Notes: a model not told the origin generated them from the sequence alone. A stretch of 64,000 bases of DNA from Maylandia zebra (GCF_041146795.1 NC_135175.1:34372669-34436668), one strand, 5' to 3'. Positions 35,241 to 58,931 are shown, counted from the first letter of the stretch. Numbers and translations are program-made.

Positions 35241-37000
35241 GGTAACTTGGGCTCCATTTGTTAAATATAAACCTAATTATCTGTTGACATCCCTGATAAA
35301 CTGATTGTTAGCATTTAATAAATTCAAAGATCTGCAGGAACTCTGTGGAATAAAGTTTGTCAGGTTCCTTAAATGAGATGTGGAAACTCCAGTGAGGACA
35401 TTTCAGTTTCAGATTTGCGTCTTTTTGTAGTAAATCTCACCTCTAATCTGCATGAAGCAGAGGAACTTGTTTCCTACTTAGTCACCACCACCCAAAGTGA
35501 AAGTCTGCTTCAGATCCGAGGTCTCAGGTTTCCCCTCACATCTTCCAGGCTGCCCAGTGTTCGAGACATCAGCCTCATTTTTGATAAACACTTTGTGGTG
35601 CTCAAAGAAATCGAGAGCCTCTAATCCCATTAAAATATCCAAAAACACTCATGTGCTTTTTTCATGCAGGGACTATTTTCTTTCTGTTGTCTACATCCGC
35701 TCAGTGTGAGCCCTTCATCACAGGTAAAACTTTAAGAGCTGCAGTTCCTCCAACGGCCGCTTGGAGGCTCCATAAGTCTCCACCTTTATATGATCTTTAT
35801 TTAATAACTCACCTGTTTGAAGCTTCGAGTTTGGTGGGTGACTCCAGGAAGTGTGCTGCAACTTCAGTGACGTGCAAATATTTTATTAACCTGTGTCTAT
35901 GTGTTGTGCTCAGCTTGTGGACGCTCCGTTCATCAGGATTCAAACCTCTCCAAATATGGTCATTTAATACCGTCACTCGTGTAATACCGCTTTGAACCAC
36001 AGGGTGGAGCAGCGAGTCAGTGCTGAATGCAATCTAAGGTGTGGGTAGTCATCTGTGCAAAAAGCATGTTAGTCATGCTACTGATTCCAGCGCAGACAGG
36101 TCGTTTTTCTGTGTGAGTGCATCATTTCTGTTTTAAATAGAAACCACACAGATCATCTCAGAGTTTTACATTTAATGACATTCCTTCCAGACGACCTGTT
36201 TGGCAGCAGTGTTCAAACTGAAGCCTGCAGCAGCCGACATGAGTGCAAGTGTGCGTCTGCAGACCCGTGTGTCACCCAGCCTGCAGATCCTCGGGGTGAT
36301 TAATTAAAACCAGTTTTATCCAACAGCTTTAAAAATATTTATTTTAAGAATTTAAATAATTACATCATGCCAGAGTATTTTATTATGAATTTATTATTTA
36401 AAACAGACATTTTAAGGTTTTTAAATCAAAATATTAAATATATCTGACTGCACTGAAACTCAAACTGAACGACGTGCTGACTTGAACAAACTGTTTTAAA
36501 CAGAAATGATGCACTGAGATGAAACATGGAGCTCAAAGCTCGAGAGGAGGGTCGCTGCCTCCCTGTGGTCAAAGTGCCCGTTACATTTTTCAGTTGTTAT
36601 AAAGCAGCAGTGAGTAAACTCAAACATTACTGAACCATGTCTCTCCGAGTACAAAAATATTCCAGCAGCTGGTGGGCTGCAGCTCCGACCTGCTTGAACG
36701 TGGCAGCAGCGGAGCTAAACTCTGAGCAACACGTGAACCATAAAACAGCGAGACGCCGGCGAGCTTCTGCTCCAACATCGAGAGCTGAAGAGGACATCAG
36801 AGACAAACATTTAAATAAAACCCAATATGAGCTCATCAGCTGACCCTCACCTGTCCGTCCACCATTAACCCGAGCCTATCTGTGCAGTGACTGAGGACCT
36901 GTGACCTCTGACCCAGAGCAGAAGCATGTGACTGATTTCAGGGTGTACCGGCCCTTTAAACACGGGTGAACAGAGTGTCGGGGGAGGCGGGCATTAGAGA
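35241..37000. other. Intergenic region before the cul1 3' end
   Basis: AT-rich at 36,310-36,440. No gene or repeat family recognised. Confidence 0.5.
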
Positions 37001-37014
37001 AATCTTTCCTTGTT

Positions 37015-37020
37015 TTTATT
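37015..37020 (-). terminator. cul1: Distal cul1 polyadenylation signal candidate
   Basis: TTTATT on + reads AATAAA on -. It would give a 3' UTR of about 710-730 nt. The choice between this and the proximal signal cannot be made from sequence. Confidence 0.45.
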
Positions 37021-37607
37021 CATCACACATTTAGAAAATGAACCACACTATACAAATGTCCACCGTTCGGTACAGAGACTCCTGCTCGAACCCACCGACC
37101 TCGCTCTGACGCGACCTCAGCGGCTCCTCCTCCTCCGATGCAGTGGCGGACTTTAAGTTACAGGACCGGCGTCGACCTGGTGGGCGTGCGGCAGCAGCGG
37201 CCCGGGCGACTCCGCTCTTTATGCTTACGTGAGAATCTTTTTCGTGGTCGCTGTGGCGCAGGTAGGCAGTAGCATGCAGAAACCTTTGGATGCGGCTCTC
37301 CTCTGATTGGCTGTAGGCTATTTCATCACGCTTATGTAAAGGGGATGGGGGTGGTGATTGGGGGGCGGGGCTTGTTTATTCCTCTCAGTCTGTGGTTGTT
37401 TTTTTACAGTATGACAACAAGGAAGTGAGCGTTCGAGTCGCACGATGAGGCGGGGACGGGCGAGCGTGAAGAAGGGGTTTCCCGGTTCCGACAGGAGGGG
37501 CGTTTTCGTTCCTTCATCTCTTGAGGCGAGAGGAGCGAGCTGCCCCTCCCCCCCTCGGGTTTGGTGGCGGTCATCATCAGGGTGGTCACGCTCAGAGGGA
37601 TCCACAC

Positions 37608-37613
37608 TTTATT
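37608..37613 (-). terminator. cul1: Proximal cul1 polyadenylation signal candidate
   Basis: AATAAA on the - strand lies about 113 nt past the stop codon, followed by GTGTGG, a GT-rich context that favours cleavage. Confidence 0.6.
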
Positions 37614-37666
37614 ACTCAGACATAAAATAAAAAATAAAAAACAAAAAAGATAACAAATTAAAATTA

Positions 37667-47302
<9,636 letters not shown>

Positions 47303-49687
47303 CTACCAATGCCCTCCCTTTCCTGCTCCAGCGAGCGTGTGCTCCTCCCCCTGCGCCTCCTCTCCTTCGCTTGATTTCGGTCCCAACTGCCTCGCTCTTT
47401 TCTCAGAGTCTGGAGTCCATCTGGGGACGATGGTGGCGGCCTCGGGAAGCTGTCGTCGGTTATGTGAGACGGGAAGGGGTCCCACTCTGCACGCCTGGGT
47501 GGCGCTGTCTGCCACTCCTCCACCTAAAAGCTTCGGAAGTCTTCACCAGATGACCTGCAAAGAAAACGAAGAGACACAAAAAGCCACCTGATTAACAATC
47601 TTTGACTTAAAAATAAATAAAAGCTTCACCAAAACTTCTGTTTTAAAGGATTCCCTTCATACATACGGCACTGAAAAATCACTGCAGCAGCCCTGCTGGT
47701 GATTAGCCAGGTAGGTTACCTGGATTTACCTTGTTGACACCTGGATCTGAGCCAGCAGACACAATGCTGACCGGACCCAGCGTCAGTCAGCTAATGAGAT
47801 TAGTCACTACAGCGCCTGCCTAGTTTCCCTTACCACAGCCTCACTGTACACGAACTCCACATCCACAGTCAATAAGGGTTTTTTGGTTGCTAGGAGAAAC
47901 ACACAAACACAATGACCTACATTTATAACCTGTGTTTGCTTTGGCAGTATGGGAATGCATTCTGGGAGATTCTAAATTAATCAGAAACACTGAATTGTCA
48001 TCTTGAAGGGCTAAAAACAATTAAACAGGCCTGTTTGGGAGTTTTTCAAACCACTGGCGTACTACTGGACAACTCAGATCATATTTTGAAAGTCTGGGAA
48101 GTCAACAGGCAATTTATAATCGAAAAAAAGAAAAACAAACACTGGCAAACAGACCAGATAAAAATTCAGACTGGCACATTCATGAGGGGGAAAAACCTTG
48201 TAAAGTCTTGTCTTAATTATACGAGTAGAAGAAAGGTGTTGCTGGGGTTGGATCATGCTTCGTGCGAGGTAGTGAATTTCTTTCCAACTTTGGGACGTGA
48301 AGCCATGAGGTTCCTAGATTCAGGAAGGAGTTTAAAAACCCATCCTGTGGGAAAGACTGAGTCACGACTATCGCACCACGAGGAGGGTAAACATCGGCAG
48401 CACGCAGAGGCCGGATCATTAGGGATAACAGAGAGACCTACAGCTGTAATTTCATCCCTGCTGACAGGACACGAGCAGGAGGTAAACCAACGCCACGGTT
48501 TGCAGCGTCAACATCTCTGAAGCCACAGAGAGACCGAGACACTAGGAACAAAGCAACCAGAGGTCTGAACTACAATCCACTCGACTTACTGGCTCTTTGT
48601 TTTGATTTACAATCACAAGCTGAAGAATATGTATGTTAGGAAACGTGCACAGGTAGCAGTATGTAAGCTAATAAGCTTTTTGAGCATATGTTCTGTGTTT
48701 ACTGCCATCATCCTGTCAGGAAACAAAGTCTTTCACCAGCTGCAGCCCTTGCAGCTGCGATTGAGCCATCACTTGTAAGGACGTGGTCTAACAGAGACCA
48801 AAGCAAACTTATAAAGAAGATATCGTGGGACAGAAGGCAGAGTAGATGAGGCTGCTCTTAGTTACAGAGGCCTTCAGCTGAGAGCTGGACACAAAGACTA
48901 AACCAGCACATTTGTGTTGAAGTCCCGATTGAAACAATAAAATCTGTCCTCAAACATCAAGTTCATGAAGTTTAAGTCACATGAGGCTAATAAACCTGTT
49001 ATTAGCATTATTTTAGTATAAACAGCTCTATTAGTTGGTATAATTACACGAACTACAGTAAACAAACAGTGTTTAACTTTTATGAACATTAGCTGACCAT
49101 CCAGGAACAAAAGGTTAGGAAACATGACAGATTGCTCGATGGACTTTTGAAGCTCTGCGGGGAAACCACAGAAGTGAAATAAAGAAAAGCTGCTCGGCAC
49201 GAACCTTGTGAGTTAACATTTAATGTTATGTTTAAAAGAGAATGGGTAATCATAAAAAGACACGGCTCACTGCTAGCCCATGTTTATAATTCTGATTATT
49301 TGAGAACAGACATGAAGAGGGAGAAAACAGACTGAAGCTGCTGCTGTGTGACTGGAGGAGGAAGAGGAGGGTGGACGGGCACAAACTGCTGCTTCGTGTA
49401 GGCAAGCGCTGCTATATTTAGCAGGAGCAGGCATGACCACTCACGGCTATCAGGGCCAGATATTCAGGACGTGACACGCGCGAAATCATCTGTTTACTTC
49501 CTTCCAACGACCAGTCTGGGTGATTGCAGGTCGTCTCAGCTACAGCTCTGCTTCTGAAGGCGTAGAAAATGAAACACTGGAAATGGGTCTTTGATTGAGA
49601 CCTTATGTGAGCGTCTAACAGGCAACTGCTCAGATATAACACGCAGAGTTCCAGCAGAAATGACCGACTCGTGTTGGCTTCTTTCTA

Positions 49688-50606
49688 GAGCAGGGCGATA
49701 TGACCAAAAACATTTATCACGATATACATTTGAAAATTTGCGATAACGATATAACTGACGATATAATTGACACCAGACAAAATACTTTACAACTCCACAA
49801 CTTTATTAGTGCAAAACAAACATCAGTGTGTTTTCACTTAAACAAGCAGCTGTTTTATCTGCATTAAAGTTATATAAAAATGTAACAGCGCAAATTCCTG
49901 TCTGACAGTTTAACCAAAAGGCATTTCCAGTGGAAACTGGCCAACATATCCTCAGCATAACCATGTATAATATCCACAAAACTTAAAAAGAGCGTATACA
50001 CACACAATACGGTAATATTATGTTGAAGCACAGTACGTATCACTCCGCGAGGCTCCGCCTACGATAGCCGTAACGCTCCGACAACCCATCAAGCGGTGCG
50101 GCTTCGTAGCTTAGCAAAGTCGTACTGAAACATCTGACAGATTTTCGAGCGCCGTGTACATAAAATGGTTTCGAGGTCAGTAAACACAACCAGAGTTCAT
50201 ACATAAGGCACACGGGATTATAAGGGGCACTGTCGACTTTCAGAAAAATCAAAGGATGATTTTAAGTGCGCCGTATTTTCCAAAAAACACTGTAATAACG
50301 ACGGCCCGCTAGCATGCGCTACCATAAATAGTGCTTTGTTGTGTGTCTGATGGACGAAAGCTAAACCAGTTCCAGTGAAGCTGCAGCATTTTTACAAACC
50401 AGTTCTGGTTCATTGGTTTCATTTAACAATCCGCTTTCGCTCTTCTCATTCTCCATCGCCGCCATGCTTTTCCACCATGTGTGTATGAAAACAAAGGCAC
50501 TGCGCATGCGCGTTTTACCCATACTCCATCGCCATATTTCATTTTCTTATCGTTGCCCAACATTACACCGGTATTACCGTGAATGGTATGATATGGCCCA
50601 GCCCTA
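49688..50606. mobile_element. Non-autonomous hAT element in cul1 intron 1
   Basis: The left end TAGAGCAGGGCGATATGACC and the right end GGCCCAGCCCTA (inverted TAGGGCTGGGCC) have matching subterminal GATAT and CGATAA repeats. The flanks TTTCTTTC (49,680-49,687) and CCTCTTTC (50,607-50,614) match at 6 of 8. No transposase frame is present. The interior holds the fish phrase GCGCCGTATTTTCCAAAAAA near 50,270, and may be composite. Confidence 0.7.
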
Positions 50607-53414
50607 CCTCTTTCTGACTGGAATCACAGTAAAACTCACTTTTGCACTCACTTGAGACACAGCAGTGTGATGAAGATGAGCGCTGACGCCACTGAGGAAG
50701 ATCCTAAACACAGCACTCAGCTCCAGCTCAGCTTGTTTCAGACAGGGGACGTACCCAAGGGGTTATTTTGATCTGTCAATCATGAAAAGCTGCTCTAGTA
50801 TAACACTAAAAATAGAAATGAGTGAGATGTCCACTTCACAGCAGCCTCGCGTGTTTCTTTTTCTTTTACTGAGTCAAGCTTTGTAACCTTTTGGCTCCTC
50901 TTCAGCAGATCCTCGCTTAAACGCAAAAGGTAGCCCCTACCTGAGCTGTTGCCGTGGCAACTGGGGCAGACAATACCTGTGAATACTCATTGGACCACAG
51001 CAGGTAAGAGTGTAAGAGCGCTCAGTCTCCGCCATTTCCTGTTCTTGCAGCGGTGAGAAAGGTGCCCTTCACGGCGGCGCTGTGATCAGCTTTCAGATTC
51101 CCACAGCAGCAGGTATCCAGTGCCTGACCTATAATCAGCCCCACAGCCGTGTGACGGCGAGTAACAGGAAACGGAAGCTCGCAGAGCGCTTGTTGTGAAA
51201 TGGGAATCCCAGCCCACGGTTATCAACAACGCCTCTGTGTGCAGCAGGAAGGCAGCGGAGCTCAGAGGTCGTGACTCGTGTCAGCGGACAGCTGACCCAG
51301 ATAAGTCTGAACCACAGACAGCAACAAGGCCCACAGGAGTCCACGTCTGTTTATGAAGAAGCTTCATGATGAGGAGCAACAAAACGCCGCTCCTCTTCTT
51401 TGGACTTTAAGGTCTCAATGCAGGAGACCGCCGAAGCACCACCTGTGGCTTCCCAAGCGGTTTAAGTACATTATGCTACTGGCCGCTAGGCACGCTAACG
51501 AGCACACTGACAGGTGCTGCAATTACCATATTCTTCTCACTTAAGGCCTCTAATCATACGGTTTATGTACAATAATAAGTTAATGTGGTTTATGCTTGCT
51601 TCGCCCCTTGCTAATAAGCCGTGTGCACCAAAAGTGGCGTCACAGTTGCTGGAGCGCGCTGCAGTTTACTCTGCTTCCTGTTTCAGCTGCTTCTACTCCA
51701 ATAAAAGGCTGAGGTGGATGTTTTTCCCTGAGAAGAAACACGCATCATTAGGAGACTGCAGCGAGCGCTCGTGCACCAGAGGGGTCATCAGATGGCATCA
51801 TGGCAACCCTTACTAACACAAACTACGCATTTCTAAAATGGCCCTGCTGAACAGCATTCTGGGTAATGCTAACAGTGTGCTGGGGACTGGGCGGAGCTCA
51901 TTCAGGAACGATGAAGAAAAGAGCAGACTTCAAAGAGAGCCATCTCTGCCACTTTTAAACAGGCAGACTTGTTTCACTTCATTTCTTCTTCTGTCCTGAT
52001 TTACAGGACAGGACTGGAGGGGCTTCAGCACCTCCAGGTAACCAGGTAAGTCAAGAACAACATGTCACTCAAAGTTTTAAACCAGGAGACAGAAAATCTG
52101 TTCCACAAAGGTATTCATTCCAAAATGGAGCTTAATGAGCCAGATGTGAAGAAGTGTGAAACAGCTGTCTGGGTTACTCCGTTTGTTTTCCTGTCCACCG
52201 TTTCTAGAACTTTTAGACAACTTGGCTTTGAAATCCTATGTCAGTCCTGTTCATTAAAACGAGCATTTCCAAAGTCAGAAGTGTATTACAAATACACTTT
52301 ATTACCATTCACTACTTTGACAGTTGAAAGTCATTTTAACTGACGCAGCCCAAAAAGTTTCTCCCAAAGTCAAGATTACAGTTACTTCTTATCAGAGACG
52401 ACTGCAAACGGTTAAATGCTTTAAACCAGCAGCACAATCAGAATAAACCAAGAACTAAAGTCTCTCGCTCCACAGCACTTATGGCTTCAGTTCTAGTTAC
52501 ACGTCAGTGTGAACAGCGTCTCACAGACTTTGTACTGAAGAGTTAACAGGTTTATGACGCCTCTGTCGAGTCAAGTCCAGAAATATTTGCTGTAAGTTCT
52601 TACCCTGCTCGGCTGCTGCAGAATAACTTCAAAGCCTCCGTGAGCTTTCATATCAACCTCTGCCTGATGATCACCTGTCCCACAGTGTGGCCGACAGGTA
52701 AAGCGACTCCTGAGGTTCACAGCTCACCTGCATGTTTCTGGTTTCTCAGCTCGAGCAGAGCGCGAGAGAGGTTTGCTGAACGGGAAGGAAGCAGGAAGAA
52801 AGAGCAGGGAACACGCAGTGCTCGGTAAATCAGATTAGCCCAGTATCAGTGTGTCTGGGACAGACTCCACAACCTATTACCCTACATTTACCAGGAAACA
52901 AACCACCGCCAAACACACCAACACCCGCCAGCACGCTTCACACACCACCTAGAGTTCACATGGGAGCTTTACCAACAGAAGCAAACATTAAAAATCATCT
53001 GAGCCACTGTGACATAAATCTGCTTCTGATGAGCACGCAAACAAAACTTCACATCCAAGGATCTCAAACATCAAGCAGACGAACCCTCAGAGTCCCAGAT
53101 GACACAACAGGATCATCTTAACTCGTGTGACCAAGGGTACACATGTACATGTACAGCTATACTTTTAAATCATGTTTCCTAAAATGAATTCATCATGTTT
53201 ACAGTAAATGATCCACTGCTGTGGTGAATTTTATTTTTAAATTACAGCAGATTTATTTATTTGCGTGGATAGTGAGGACCACCCAAAGAAAATTCCTTGA
53301 TTTAATTTACATAAGCATGTCAGCATAAGCAAGTTTAATAACCCGCTTGTTAAACAAGGTAAAACTTCAGCTCCCAGAGGCCACCTGGGGCAGGAAAACC
53401 TTTGTGCCACTATT

Positions 53415-53960
53415 CTGAGCGCACGTAAAAAAAAAAGTTTGCAAGTGTTGCATTTTGAGGAGAAAATTATTTTGATGTAGTCGGTGATTTTTTGTCAGTT
53501 CAGCCTTTTATATGTTTAACCCGAGTGACCCGGTCAGCTGGTGGGTAACAGGCATTTCTGAAAACGTTAGAGCTCTTATGCAAATATGTGATGTCTTGAT
53601 GAATGGAGCAGGTATTAGAAGTTTACACAGAAACATTCTCTCCTGAAAATATCTTAAGTTTATTTTGTGACACAGACAGAGTAATATTTCAAACTCCGCC
53701 CCTCTGTGTTTCTCCACCACTGCCTCGTTTGAGTTTCGGACAAATGGATTCAGGGATATTGCATTTCGTCATTTCGAGCTGATTGGAGACCAGAACAGCC
53801 AATCAGATTTTTTTGCATCCAAGTCTGTGATTGGCTGGTTTTGTGGCACAAACATAACGGTGTAGAGAAAGAGTTGAGCGCACACGGGCAGAAATGTTGA
53901 GAGCGCGAGCAACACGTTGTGAGCGAGCGCACATGCAAAAACTGAGCGAGAGGGGCTGTT

Positions 53961-54023
<63 letters not shown>

Positions 54024-54139
54024 CAGCAAACGCTGAAATACATTTTTTGCACGCAGGAATGAATTTTGTTCACTCAAATTCAACTTTTCTTCGCTCAAAA
54101 TGCAACACTTGCACCTGCAAACGTTTTTGCGTGCGCTCA
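53415..54139. mobile_element. DNA element with about 46-bp inverted termini
   Basis: The left terminus (53,415-53,460) and right terminus (54,094-54,139) are inverted copies sharing GAGCGCACG, GTTTGCA and CAAGTGTTGCATTTTGAG. The family is unclear and I could not define a target duplication. Inside are a 175-bp block (53,511-53,685) related to the interior of the intron 7 hAT of ezh2, and a (GT)n tract (53,962-54,019). Confidence 0.65.
53962..54019. repeat. (GT)n microsatellite
   Basis: About 29 uninterrupted GT units inside the long-TIR element. Confidence 0.93.
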
Positions 54140-56928
54140 ATACAGATCTATGTAGAGTTTGGTGACACTGACTGAACTGTGTCGCAGACCTGGACAGAAA
54201 CTATCACTGATTCCTGTCAGTGATGCAGTGTGAGGTTTATTATAGACAAAAGGTATTTCCATCTCTTCTGGTTATTATTATCATCAAGGACATTTTACAG
54301 ACATTATGAATCAGACTAATTTAGGAAATAATCAGCACATCAGCCAATAACGGAAACATTTGTTCCTTTGTGCTCTATGCACTGATGCACACCCTGGATC
54401 AGCCTCTACGCTGACACCAACCTAACCAGACTGATTATGGCCTTTATTAAATCTATGCTCAGTTCACTTATGTCAGCTCCTCTCAGTTTGAGCTCATGAA
54501 ACTTTATATTAATATCCTTTGAAGTATGTAGAAAAACACTGATATCAGGCTGGTACACTCATATCTGTGTATGTTCACGTCAAGTAAAACTATATGCTGT
54601 AGATTTCCAACACTGATATTAATGTGAACAAATAGTAGGTTCAGTAAATTTAACCAAACATGAGAAATAAGTACACGTTTCCCTTTCCCACCTTTAAATC
54701 TCTTTAATAGCCATTTCCAAGTATTCCTAATGACACCGTCCTGTTTACAGACCACGTCATGTCCACAGAGATCACAAGTCATCTTTAACAGGCAGATTTC
54801 AGGCGTCCATGCTGAGCAGAGAATGGATGAGACATCTGAACTCAGCATGAGGCAGTGAGCTGTTGTGAAAGAGCCCATCATGAGGAGCAGAGGGCAGCCA
54901 GAAGAAAAAATAAATCACTTTACATGCATATTTCCCATCATGCTACACACGGAAAAGCAACATAAGCCTGAAAGCCACAGATCGAGGGATATCCAAGTGC
55001 CACAAACAGCTCCACGGCATCGATAAACGTGTCAGGAGGAAGGCACACAGGCTGCATTTTGCGGTTATTTCAAGCTATAAAGAGGCTGACCGAGCTCAAA
55101 ATATGACCGAGCATTTTCTTTGTTGTGTTTTGCCCTGTGGCAAATCCACCAAATAACCACGCAAGTGAGGAAGGATGGGTGTGCAGCCATTTCATCGTGG
55201 TTACTATACAAACCTACACTACACCCTTTATGCTGCCCCCGAGTTCTTCCTGTGTGTTCACTCTCAGCACAGCAGGTCTGCAGGTCAAGGTCAGCATCAA
55301 TATTCAGCACTTGTTAAGTTATTCATCAGTGTGCAGCATTACATTTTCCATATTTCCAGAACATGTTTCACTGGACCATTTTTCCATTACACCATACACT
55401 CTTAGCTGGCTCCATCTACAAAACAGCGTATTAGTAGATTTTGATGACTAATATAAATAAAAACTAATTAGCTACTAAAGCTTTAAGATAAATGTAGTTT
55501 AGCACCTTTTCCACTCGCCCTTGTATGCTGCTAGAAATAGAGAGCCGAGGCTTCACGTTGCTTAAAACTGAGCCCAGTTTATTGCTTCTTTTGAGGAATC
55601 TGTGTCGAGCTCCACGGAGTCGAGGAAGAGGACAGGAAGTCAGACGCAGAATCAGCAGAGAGAATGAGCTCAATTTTCAAAATAAAAGATCCCAAGCAGA
55701 CTAAGCTCTTCTGAAACACCTGGAACATGATTACAAAGCTGGAACAAAACTGCATCAGTCATGACACCAAAGACACACACCTGGTGTGTTTTGGAGGTAA
55801 ATCTGCCACAGACGGAAGCCAAACAAGACGTCTGTCTGTTTACGGGCAGATTTCATTTCATCTTCCTTTCCAATCCCACAGCTTTGTCACTAAAACAAAC
55901 AGCAGTGGATGGGAACAGCTGAGGAAGAAAAACACTTTTCTTCATGTTCAAGCTTGCTGATCAGGTAACACCTGTAAAGGTTTAGATTGTGATCAGTTTC
56001 AAGTCAAACCTTGTTCTTTAATGTACGTCTGCGTTCATTTTAACCCTTCTGAAACCCCACGTCTCTGAGAGACCGATGGATCAGAGAGAAAAAGCCCACC
56101 GCCATCAAAACGGCAGAGCAGGACACAAGTGAATAAATGCTGACGTCGTCGTCAGGCACTTGCAGAGGCGAGGCCATAGCTCTTAGATTCAACACAAACT
56201 TACAGAATTAAACTTTAGCACCACCTTCAGCGATGTAACAAGACTTTTCAGGCTGCTCTTATAAAAGTGAGCCCTGCTCCGGTTTACAGTTCATGCAGAT
56301 CTACAGTCACAAATGTGAAACAAACTCTTCGCCTTCTCTAATAAACATTTCCTTATTTCAGTACCTCAAACACTTCATTTCATGGTAAACCGGCTGAAAC
56401 CAGCATGAAAAGCAAATCAAGCAAAGGTTTGATTCACAGGTGAAGTCAGCTGCAAGGAGCCGGCCAATCAGTGTGCTCGACGTCATTTTTAAACTCAGGC
56501 CATCAAGTTTTGTTGAACCTGCACGTGCTGAACAAACAGCGTTAGAAACAAGATGACCTGAACTATCAGACACATTTCAGCTTTAAGCAAAAGGGTCAGT
56601 AAAAACAGCAGGACAGTGACAGGTTCAACAGAAGTGGAAATATAACTGCTCTTTGGCACCTTTTGTGTTTAGACTCTGAAGATGGTAAAAAGCTTTAATG
56701 TCTTTATCCCACTATAATAAAGGCCTTTTGTCACCTGTTGGTCTAATAATACGTTTTCTTTTTTAATAAGATTAGGTGACGCCTCACTTATGAGGACAAA
56801 AGTGTACATCAAAATACAATAATCAACACTATTCTTCAAAATAAAAGCCCTGATAAAGAAAACTAGCAGGCCATAAACCCAGGGAAGAAACATCTGTCTT
56901 TTAAAACTCCTCTGAACCGCAGCATTTT

Positions 56929-56933
<5 letters not shown>

Positions 56934-56989
<56 letters not shown>

Positions 56990-57000
56990 GGGGGGGGGGG
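56934..57000. repeat. (GT)n followed by a 28-base G run
   Basis: About 19 GT units run into an unbroken 28-base G run at 56,973-57,000. This can form G-quadruplex structures on the + strand, and C28 in the cul1 transcript. Length is prone to sequencing error. Confidence 0.9.
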
Positions 57001-57344
57001 TCAGCTTTAAAATCAATATAAAGACAAACTCAAAGTAATAAGGTGATTCTGATTACACAATTTTAGTCAAACTGAGCCAATTATTTCACAATTACATACT
57101 GCCGAAGACGCAGATTTATGGAACAAAGTTTAGAACTTAGACTTCACCATAACTTGAGTCTATTCCGAAACCTTAAAACACATATTTAAACACTGCGTGT
57201 CATTGTGGGGGGAAAAGTGCCATACAGCGCTTCATTTAAACAAATATTTATACAGCAATGCCCTCGCTTCTTTATGTTTTTCTCCTCGAGGAGCAAAACA
57301 AGCAAGGAAAAGGAAAAAAGCATCACTTTTTCTCATTTGTTTAG

Positions 57345-57470
57345 CTGAATATCCATCCATTCACTTCCGCTTATCCTTTTCAGGGTCGCGGGGGGCGCTG
57401 GAGCCTATCCCAGCTGTCATAGGGCGAGAGGCAGGGTACACCCTGGACAGGACATTTGCCAAAGTCTTGG
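57345..57470. repeat. RTE-like interspersed repeat fragment
   Basis: A short CATCCATTC tail is followed by TTCCGCTTATCCTTTTCAGG, GTCGCGGGGGGCGCTGGAGC and GGGTACACCCTGGACAGG. This is one of the most common dispersed repeat ends in teleosts. Its exact family is uncertain. Confidence 0.6.
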
Positions 57471-57814
57471 CACTTCTTGACATGTTGTACAGTGAGCCCT
57501 CAAAGAAAGAAATGTATCCATCCAAATTTTAAATTTCTGTTTGCCAACATGTACTGAGGTGAGGAGAGCGGCACAACAGTGAGTGTCCACAGCCACTGGG
57601 GGCTCCGTCAAGCTCTCAGGGTGGACTTCATCCACTGGTGCATCAATGGTCAGAATTATAAACAGAGACGTTTAGATTACAAGTCACCGTGCAATCCCAC
57701 AGTTACTCATGAAAGCAATGAGCCCACACACACTGTCCATGTAACAAAGACATATGAATAGAAAAACAGACATTTGACGACTATCGGTTGTGGATTGACC
57801 TCCAGAGGCATTGA

Positions 57815-58010
57815 AGCACTGTGGGATCATGTTGACGGACCAGAACAAAAGACAAACATCCAAAGAAAAGCTCTGACTGTCTGAAGCCTGGAGGACTTTT
57901 TAAAAAAGTGCTCAGATAACATGATTCAAACTCCTTAGACTTGTAAAAACTCGGATTTTGCCTTATTTAGATTTTTATGTTGAATAAATCGCTGCACACA
58001 TTTCCCATTA
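57815..58010 (+). pseudogene. Tc1/mariner-like transposase C-terminal remnant
   Basis: From about 57,816 the + strand reads ALWDHVDGPEQKTN, then a stop, then SLEDFLKKCSDNM. This resembles the C-terminal end of a Tc1/mariner-type transposase (LWDHL...KRQ...EAWR...). The following TTTTATGTTGAATAAATCGC resembles the element's trailing sequence. Stops and shifts show that it is dead. Confidence 0.5.
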
Positions 58011-58931
58011 CTCCAGAAACACAAAGGAGTGAGGTGTAACTCAGACTCGTGCTGTATATTGTCCTGGATCCTGACAAATTCTAGGACTCCATAAAAGGGA
58101 AGCAATAATAAGTGAACTAAACTAAAGAGTTAGAATCCGGTACAACTGCCATCGACTCTTAATATCTCGTTTTAATGATCAGTGTCTAAAATAAGTGCAC
58201 TGTTTAAATTAAGGAGAACTGTGAGGACGTATATCCAGGAATCTCGATTAGTATGAAAACAGACCTTTTCCAACAGCTGCTTCGCTCTGGCAGCTCAGTG
58301 TCAGCACTACCTCTGACTCCGAGCTTCTCCTAATATCTCAGGAAATGAGCGACCGTATCGCTGCTCCGCTCCACCAGTTGTTCCAGGAGTGTGTCCTGTT
58401 CGAATGACCAAACCGCACCGCACGGTCCACGGGGCTGTGCTCGAAAAAAACCTACCCCCAACGGATACTTGGGTATATTTTGAATATAATGATCCCCGGC
58501 GTCTGTTAATTTGGAAAATATTCGCTGTGATTATTCCCCGGAATGGAGTCAGGCGCTGCTACGCAATACTGCTAGCTCCCATTAGCCTCTGAGGCTCGAT
58601 TAGCCTGGTAGCTTCGTCTGCTGCCCGAACGATGGATGGACCAGCTTCAAATCAAAACACAGCCTCTATGTGACCCACACTTATCAATCGCTTACACACA
58701 TGTGTGGTACTTGGACTGTATTCAACATAAAGGCTGTCTTCTCACAGTCAAAGGCAGAGGCCAGGACAGACTAACAGCCTGGTGTAAAATGGCAGCCTAG
58801 CTCCTCGAGCTTCTCAATAATGAGTCAGGAAAACAGTTCGCTAACCGCCTAGCATTAGCCTGCTGGCTCTCCGCTTAGCAAGCTGGGAGGAAAAAAATCT
58901 CCCCCGGCCCAGCTCGAAAATGTCACCTTAC

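Larger units (their letters stand above)
47555..58931 (-). other. cul1: cul1 intron 1 (about 11.4 kb)
   Basis: This large first intron separates the presumed first exon from the ATG exon. It holds a hAT (49,688-50,606), a long-TIR element (53,415-54,139), a GT/poly-G tract (56,934-57,000), and RTE-like (57,345-57,470) and Tc1/mariner (57,820-58,010) remnants. The longest open frame in unexplained sequence (161 codons at 48,035-48,520) shows no family. The remaining stretches look like ordinary intron. Confidence 0.55.

Noticed and set aside
48035..48520. A 161-codon frame in cul1 intron 1 as a gene
   Set aside because: No recognisable domain, biased codon pattern or splice context; it is antisense to cul1 and probably chance.
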